Part shown: piece by piece, positions 60,491 through 64,000 of the stretch
Layout of the letters: each line of letters starts with the position of its first letter
Position numbering within the stretch: the first letter of the stretch is position 1
Program-made: the position numbers and the translations under genes
Notes under the pieces: generated by a model
The model's input: only the letters and a program-made list of their open reading frames with translations
What the model was told of the DNA's origin: nothing
Database searches by the model: none
From: G965212025 sp965215765
Lineage (GTDB): Bacteria; Pseudomonadota; Gammaproteobacteria; Poriferisulfidales; Oxydemutatoraceae
Assembly (NCBI GenBank): GCA_965215765.1
Contig: OZ244118.1
Coordinates: forward strand, 2,666,001 to 2,730,000
DNA: 64,000 nucleotides
Direction of reading: 5' to 3'

Positions 60491-61343
60491 CACAACGCTC
60501 CAGATCCGGGCATAAAACCGCATCAGCCTTGGCTGCTTCCGCCAGCAAAACATCCAATTCCGGGACGTCCGTGTCCCATTCCACCAAGGTCGGCTTGGCT
60601 CCAAAATTTTCGCTTGCCTGCCTAAAAAGAACCCAAACGGGGTCATGGACGGTGCTCCCATGGTCGTCCACATAAATCGTGTCTCCCTGAAAACTCTTCT
60701 GCGCAAACCCCGCCAAGTGAATTTCCTGAATATCCGAGCCATTCAGCGCCGAGAAATACACCTCTGGCACAAAACCGTGATTGTGCGCACTGACATAGAT
60801 GTTGTTGACATCCAGCAGGAGACCACAGCCACAGGCCTCGGGAAGACCGGCGTAAAACTCCCATTCGGGAATCTCCGACTCCTGAAAAGAAATATAGGAA
60901 GACGGATTCTCAATGAGGATTTGGCGACCGAGAAAATCCTGCACCTGTTTCACTTTGTCTGTGAAAATTGCAAAACTTTCTTTGGTGTAGGGGATTGGAA
61001 ACAAGTCGTTAAAGTGCCGCCCGGAAGCAACCGACCAACTCAGGTGCTCGGAAACAACTACCGGATTAAACCGCGCGAGTGTTGCACGTAGCCTCCGCAA
61101 GTACCCCATATCCAGGGGAGCAGCAGAACCCAGAGACAAAGCAGTCCCGTGGAAGGCGCAGGGATACGCTTCACAAATTTCCTCAAGTGAGGAAACAGCG
61201 CGACCACCTGCCAGAAAAAAATTCTCGCTGTGAACTTCAAACCAGGCAACATCAGGTCTGGTTTTCAGAACCTCACCGAGATGGGGATGGCGCAACCCGA
61301 CTCCCGCACAGCACGGGAGTCGTCGGGTTGCACCATCCTGCAT
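60477..61343 (-). CDS. bufB: BufB-like DUF692 (MNIO) peptide-modifying oxidase
   Basis: DUF692 enzyme, now called the multinuclear non-heme iron-dependent oxidative (MNIO) family, which modifies Cys residues of small precursor peptides. The 288-residue TIM-barrel protein shows the expected metal-ligand blocks: VAWFEVHSENFF, FHGTALSLGSAAP, VVVSEHLSWS, ILIENPSSYISF, LLLDVNNIYVSAHNHGF, EIHLAGFAQ, and DDHGSTVHDPVW. GGAAAG lies eight bases before ATG 61343. It sits between the bufA precursor and bufC, the standard order bufA-bufB-bufC. In characterised bufferin systems the product binds copper and protects against it. Confidence 0.92.
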   Translation of the reverse strand: MQDGATRRLPCCAGVGLRHPHLGEVLKTRPDVAWFEVHSENFFLAGGRAVSSLEEICEAYPCAFHGTALSLGSAAPLDMGYLRRLRATLARFNPVVVSEHLSWSVASGRHFNDLFPIPYTKESFAIFTDKVKQVQDFLGRQILIENPSSYISFQESEIPEWEFYAGLPEACGCGLLLDVNNIYVSAHNHGFVPEVYFSALNGSDIQEIHLAGFAQKSFQGDTIYVDDHGSTVHDPVWVLFRQASENFGAKPTLVEWDTDVPELDVLLAEAAKADAVLCPDLERCGVFA

Positions 61344-61361
61344 AAACTGAACTTTCCGGGT

Positions 61362-61664
61362 TTATTTCATCTCGTCGCCGGACATCATCATGCCGACGCC
61401 TGCACCTGCCAATTTCTCACAGATTCCTTTCGGAATTGCGATGAAGGCGTCCGCCTGTCTGTCCATCTTGGCACTGCCCGCACAGGACGAACTGCCAGTT
61501 GCACAATCGTTTTTACCAGCTTTGGCAACACCGAAGCATTTCACTTTCTCGCCCATCATGCCAGCCTTCTCCTTGTGGGAGTCAGCACACGCAGTCGTGG
61601 CACCCAAGCCGACAAAAGCAAGACCGGCCAAAGTGGAAACAAGCAAATTTCTGGAATCTTTCAT
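61362..61664 (-). CDS. bufA: Bufferin-type precursor peptide (DUF2282), copy 1
   Basis: A 100-residue DUF2282 peptide, the substrate of the MNIO enzyme. A signal peptide (LLVSTLAGLAFVGLGATTACA) leads to a mature part with the family pattern KCFGVAKAGKNDCATG, SSCAG and IPKGICEKLAG. Four mature Cys residues (43, 54, 61, 82) match the number expected for a bufferin. Met-rich stretches (GMMG, GMMMSGDEMK) could also bind Cu(I). GAGG nine bases upstream supports the ATG at 61664, not the earlier ATG at 61679. The gene lies 19 bases before bufB. It differs from copy 2 at a few residues (EKAGMMGEK versus EKGAMMGDN). Confidence 0.92.
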   Translation of the reverse strand: MKDSRNLLVSTLAGLAFVGLGATTACADSHKEKAGMMGEKVKCFGVAKAGKNDCATGSSSCAGSAKMDRQADAFIAIPKGICEKLAGAGVGMMMSGDEMK

Positions 61665-61929
61665 TAAATCAAACCTCATGTTTTGGTACGCTCCTTGAAA
61701 AGCATGAGTCACTCGCCCAAAAACGGGTCAAGCCGCGACACCACGCTGAAGCGGAGCCAATGGTAGTCCTGACACGTTTATGGTGTCAAGCAAAACCACA
61801 CCCTGTTAGCGCGAATTCTGCCCCGTCTGTCTGTCACGGCAGAAAGTAAGGAAGCGTGTATTCAGGACACGCTTGGGATTTTGAGTCTATGCAGGTCGCA
61901 CCGGAAAGCACCAGTGCCGACCACGCTGT

Positions 61930-62157
61930 CTCATCTTCCACTTCAAGGAACAGCCAATGCTTTGATATTGTTCAGCGGATCCGCCGGTCTCCGCAACCAG
62001 GCTCATGCCTTCAAACAGATCCCGTCTGCCACCAGACACTCTGCGCATTCCGCAATCGCCCAGCAGCCCCCAATACTGAAGTTTGAGTTGCGCGCTATAA
62101 CCAAAAAATCCGGCGCACACACTGCACCATAAGCCTTCAAGACTTCCTGACTTTCAT
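61930..62157 (-). pseudogene. Duplicated 3' fragment of the thioredoxin-like gene
   Basis: This matches the last 75 codons of the gene at 62736-63290 (GGRRDLFEGMSLVAETG and QYQSIGCSLKWKM are readable). The stop codon TAG has changed to CAG, so the fragment reads on to 61887. No catalytic CNHC and no start in context. Confidence 0.85.
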
Positions 62158-62173
62158 ACTGAACTTTCCGGGT

Positions 62174-62476
62174 TTATTTCATCTCGTCGCCGGACATCAT
62201 CATGCCGACGCCAGCACCCGCCAATTTCTCACAGATTCCTTTCGGAATTGCAATGAAGGCATCCGCCTGTTTGTCCATCTTGGCATGACCCGCACAGGAC
62301 GAGCTACCAGTCGCACAATCGTTTTTGCCAGCCTTGGCAACACCGAAGCATTTCACATTATCGCCCATCATGGCACCCTTCTCCTTGTGAGAGTCCGCAC
62401 ACGCAGTCGTGGCACCCAAGCCAACGAAAGCAAGACCGGCCAAAGTGGAAACAAGCAAATTTCTGGAATCTTTCAT
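62174..62476 (-). CDS. bufA: Bufferin-type precursor peptide (DUF2282), copy 2
   Basis: Second precursor, 100 residues, with the same signal peptide and the same four mature Cys residues (KCFGVAKAGKNDC, SSCAG, GICEKLAG) as copy 1. The reading frame is intact and its ribosome binding site is kept. Residue changes cluster in the linker after the signal peptide and at AGHAKMDKQ. Both copies keep all the features required of a substrate, so both are probably made and modified. It lies directly downstream of the thioredoxin-like gene in the same operon. Confidence 0.92.
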   Translation of the reverse strand: MKDSRNLLVSTLAGLAFVGLGATTACADSHKEKGAMMGDNVKCFGVAKAGKNDCATGSSSCAGHAKMDKQADAFIAIPKGICEKLAGAGVGMMMSGDEMK

Positions 62477-62735
62477 TAAATCAAACCTCATGTTTGGTAC
62501 GCTCCTGGAAAAGCACGAGCCACTCGCCCAAAAACGGGTCAAGCCACGACATCACGCTGAAGCAGACCTGATGCTAGTCTTGGCACGTTCAAGGTGTCAA
62601 GCAAAACCACGCCCGGTGAGCGTGAGTTTTGCACCGTCTGTCTGTCACGCCAGAAAGGAGGAAGCGTGTATTCAGGATACGCCAAGGGTTTGGGACTTCT
62701 GCAAGCCGCACCGGAAAGTGTCGGTGCCGACCAAG

Positions 62736-63290
62736 CTATCTCATCCTCCACTTCAAAGAACAGCCAATGCTTCGATATTGTTCGGCTGGTCCCTCGCCGG
62801 TCTTCGCAACCAGGCTCATACCTTCAAACAGATCCCGTCTGCCACCAGGCACTCTGCTCATTCCGCAATCGTCCAGCCGCCCTCGATACTGAAGTTCGAG
62901 CTGCGCGTTGTAACCGAAAAAATCCGGCGTACACACTGCACCATAAGCCCTCGCGACTTCCTGGCTTTCATCGTAAAGGTATGGAAACGTGAACTGGTAC
63001 TGCGCAGCAATCCTTCCCATGTTTTCAAACGAATCTTCAGGATACTCATCCGAGTCGTTTGACATGATCGCCACTGATGACACCCCGTGTTGCGCAAGCT
63101 CAGCAGCATCCCGACAAATTTTGTGTTGCACCGCCTTTACAAAGGGGCAGTGGTTGCAAATAAACATCACCAAGGTTCCTTTGCTTCCCTGACAGTCAGA
63201 AAGCGTGTAAGTCTTGCCATCGGTAGACAACAAAGAAAAATCTGGAGCCTCTGCCCCAAAATCACAAACAGGCGTTACCGTTTCAGCCAT
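62736..63290 (-). CDS. Thioredoxin-like / AhpC-TSA-type protein, first gene of the bufferin operon
   Basis: A 184-residue thioredoxin-fold protein: APDFSLLSTDGKTYTLSD, then TLVMFICNHCPFVKAVQHK with the active-site pair CNHC (45-48), VSSVAIMSNDSDEYPEDSFENM, DESQEVARAYGAVCTPDFFG and the end SIGCSLKW. This type, with NHCPFVK, is common as a stand-alone thiol peroxidase or reductase, and I infer a redox role beside the Cys-rich precursor. It has no signal peptide and is probably cytoplasmic. A weak AGGA precedes the ATG. No promoter could be chosen in the 63291-63400 region. Confidence 0.88.
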   Translation of the reverse strand: MAETVTPVCDFGAEAPDFSLLSTDGKTYTLSDCQGSKGTLVMFICNHCPFVKAVQHKICRDAAELAQHGVSSVAIMSNDSDEYPEDSFENMGRIAAQYQFTFPYLYDESQEVARAYGAVCTPDFFGYNAQLELQYRGRLDDCGMSRVPGGRRDLFEGMSLVAKTGEGPAEQYRSIGCSLKWRMR

Positions 63291-63408
63291 AGTGTTTCAT
63301 CCTAAAGTTCACGTCTGCCCCCGAGGCGACGCACAGCTGTAATTCTAAAGAAAATCTGAAGCCAGGGAGCAGGAATCAAAGACACGGTGAAGACCTGTCG
63401 AGCCGGTT

Positions 63409-63474
63409 ACGACGGCAAGCCGCAAGCTCACAGTGCCTTCTTGAATCAGTTGCGACGGCAAGCCGCAAGCTCAC
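63409..63474. repeat. Direct repeat, 23 bp, spaced 43 bp
   Basis: CGACGGCAAGCCGCAAGC with flanking bases occurs at 63409 and again at 63452, with one difference over 23 bases. GCGGCTTGC-type self-complementarity lies within it. It may be a small tandem duplication of 43 bases or a binding-site pair. Confidence 0.7.
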
Positions 63475-63581
63475 GGTACCTGCGCTCTTGGTCGTTCACG
63501 CGCGGCATCCCGAAGCTGGCTGATTTTTGTGCCGCCAAAGACCCTCAATCGAACAGTCATGAGTTGAAGAGGTCACAACGA

Positions 63582-63590
63582 TGCTATGAT
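63582..63590 (+). promoter_or_regulatory. Extended -10 promoter element
   Basis: TGCTATGAT matches the extended -10 form TGnTATAAT at eight of nine positions; AGTTGA lies 17 bases upstream as a poor -35. It is 60 bases before the small membrane protein gene. Confidence 0.5.
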
Positions 63591-63650
63591 CTCCGCCTGC
63601 ATTTCAGCCAAAAACGACGCTTGTTTTTGTTCACAACAGGGTAATTCACA

Positions 63651-63878
63651 ATGAAAGATTCATCCCCTCTATTCACTATCTTGGCCATCCTGGCCATCTT
63701 GTCAGGAACGGTCGTCCTGATAGGTGCAGAAGGTGCCATTCACGAAATAGAGGCACTCATCCTGTTCCTTATCGCAGCTGTTCTCATTTCGGGAGCTGGT
63801 GTTTTAAAGCTGTCAATGGACTTCGCAGGGACCTGGCAAATGGTAAGAAGGACTGAAGAACAAAGTAAGCCTTGTTGA
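63651..63878 (+). CDS. Small membrane protein of unknown function
   Basis: A 75-residue protein with two predicted membrane helices (LFTILAILAILSGTVVLIG and EALILFLIAAVLISGAGVLKL) and a polar tail ending EEQSKPC. AGGG lies ten bases before the ATG, and an extended -10 promoter is upstream. No family is recognised; it resembles many small inner-membrane proteins. The function is not known. Confidence 0.65.
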   Translation: MKDSSPLFTILAILAILSGTVVLIGAEGAIHEIEALILFLIAAVLISGAGVLKLSMDFAGTWQMVRRTEEQSKPC

Positions 63879-63959
63879 GCAACGTGCCACACTGGATAGA
63901 TATTTCATGGTGCCCAATTCCTTCCAGGGAAAGCATCACACGGAAAAAAAGAGAAAGAG

Positions 63960-64000
63960 ATGAAGCTGTTTAAGTCGGTGGTTCCCGCAATTGTTTTTTT
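63960..64000 (+). CDS. Possible start of a gene running off the right edge
   Basis: ATG at 63960 follows a purine-rich stretch (AAAGAGAAAGAG) and reads MKLFKSVVPAIVF, like the beginning of a signal peptide. Only 13 codons are visible, so this is tentative. Confidence 0.3.
   Translation, partial: MKLFKSVVPAIVF

Larger units (their letters stand above)
61346..62971 (-). repeat. Tandem 812-bp duplication carrying bufA and the tail of the upstream gene
   Basis: Copy 1 (61346-62157) and copy 2 (62158-62971) each begin with the word CTGAACTTTCCGGGTTTATTT-like sequence downstream of bufA and end inside the thioredoxin-like gene at GACTTCCTG.CTTTCAT. Each holds a full bufA. Only copy 2 is joined to the intact upstream gene; copy 1 ends in a fragment. 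Divergence of about 10 percent by eye shows that the event is not very recent. Confidence 0.9.
63291..63650. other. Intergenic region with a small direct repeat and a promoter
   Basis: About 360 bases between divergent genes. It contains a 23-base direct repeat (63409-63431 and 63452-63474, one mismatch) and the extended -10 promoter at 63582-63590. A short forward frame (63387-63644) covers both repeats but has no ribosome binding site and is not called. Confidence 0.5.

Overview
The window reads as chromosomal DNA of a gammaproteobacterium. The evidence is gene content and order: a homodimeric-type aceE with aceF and lpdA, two-subunit glyQS, pgeF next to clpB, petABC followed by sspA, the lpoA-yraN-diaA block, mlaA, and RNase T. 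I cannot name the genus. Several usual neighbours are missing (no sspB after sspA, no rluD before pgeF, no rsmI beside lpoA, no ubiC beside ubiA), so the gene order is rearranged. I see no transposase, integrase, phage gene, rRNA or CRISPR array, and one tRNA.

Layout. 0-1 kb: start of a NarX-like sensor kinase running off the left edge. 1.3-6.7 kb: pyruvate dehydrogenase operon aceE-aceF-lpdA, followed by two extra copies of the lpdA tail. 7.5-10.5 kb: glyQS. 10.6-16 kb: a very large exported RCC1-repeat protein. 16.2-20.8 kb: a Pal/OmpA-type lipoprotein, clpB and pgeF, with a duplicated clpB/pgeF junction. 21.3-23.3 kb: a gamma-glutamylcyclotransferase-like protein and a quinone oxidoreductase-like MDR enzyme. 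23.4-30.3 kb: four tandem DUF2235 (Tle1-like) hydrolases, each with its own promoter, plus a fifth C-terminal remnant; three carry a tetrapeptide-repeat membrane module of variable length. 30.7-32.8 kb: an exported protein of unknown function with a duplicated 3' end, and an unknown 346-residue protein. 33.2-41.2 kb: fpr, pyrE (tail in three copies), dut, bioF-bioB, comF, ubiA, a nine-unit array of about 119 bp, and tRNA-Arg. 41.3-45.8 kb: folE, mlaA, argG, pyrC, rnt. 46-47.4 kb: a restriction-modification locus with an intact methyltransferase and a frameshifted nuclease. 47.6-50.7 kb: an RND efflux permease. 51.2-54.6 kb: cytochrome bc1 (petABC) and sspA. 54.8-59.1 kb: FAD-linked oxidase, diaA, yraN, lpoA. 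59.2-63.3 kb: a bufferin-type metal-handling RiPP operon (thioredoxin-like protein, two precursor genes bufA, bufB, bufC, DoxX). 63.6-64 kb: a small membrane protein and a possible gene start at the right edge.

Two features stand out. First, tandem duplication is unusually common: at least eight independent loci in 64 kb carry direct tandem repeats, and most of them copy a gene end together with its flanking spacer (lpdA, pgeF/clpB, an exported protein, pyrE, bufA with the tail of its upstream gene), besides the whole-gene DUF2235 array and the 119-bp array beside ubiA. Second, the DUF2235 array looks like an evolving multigene family: the catalytic part is conserved, while an internal glycine-zipper membrane segment built from 12-bp repeats differs in length from copy to copy and is absent from the fourth. 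All identifications come from reading the sequence; no database search was possible.
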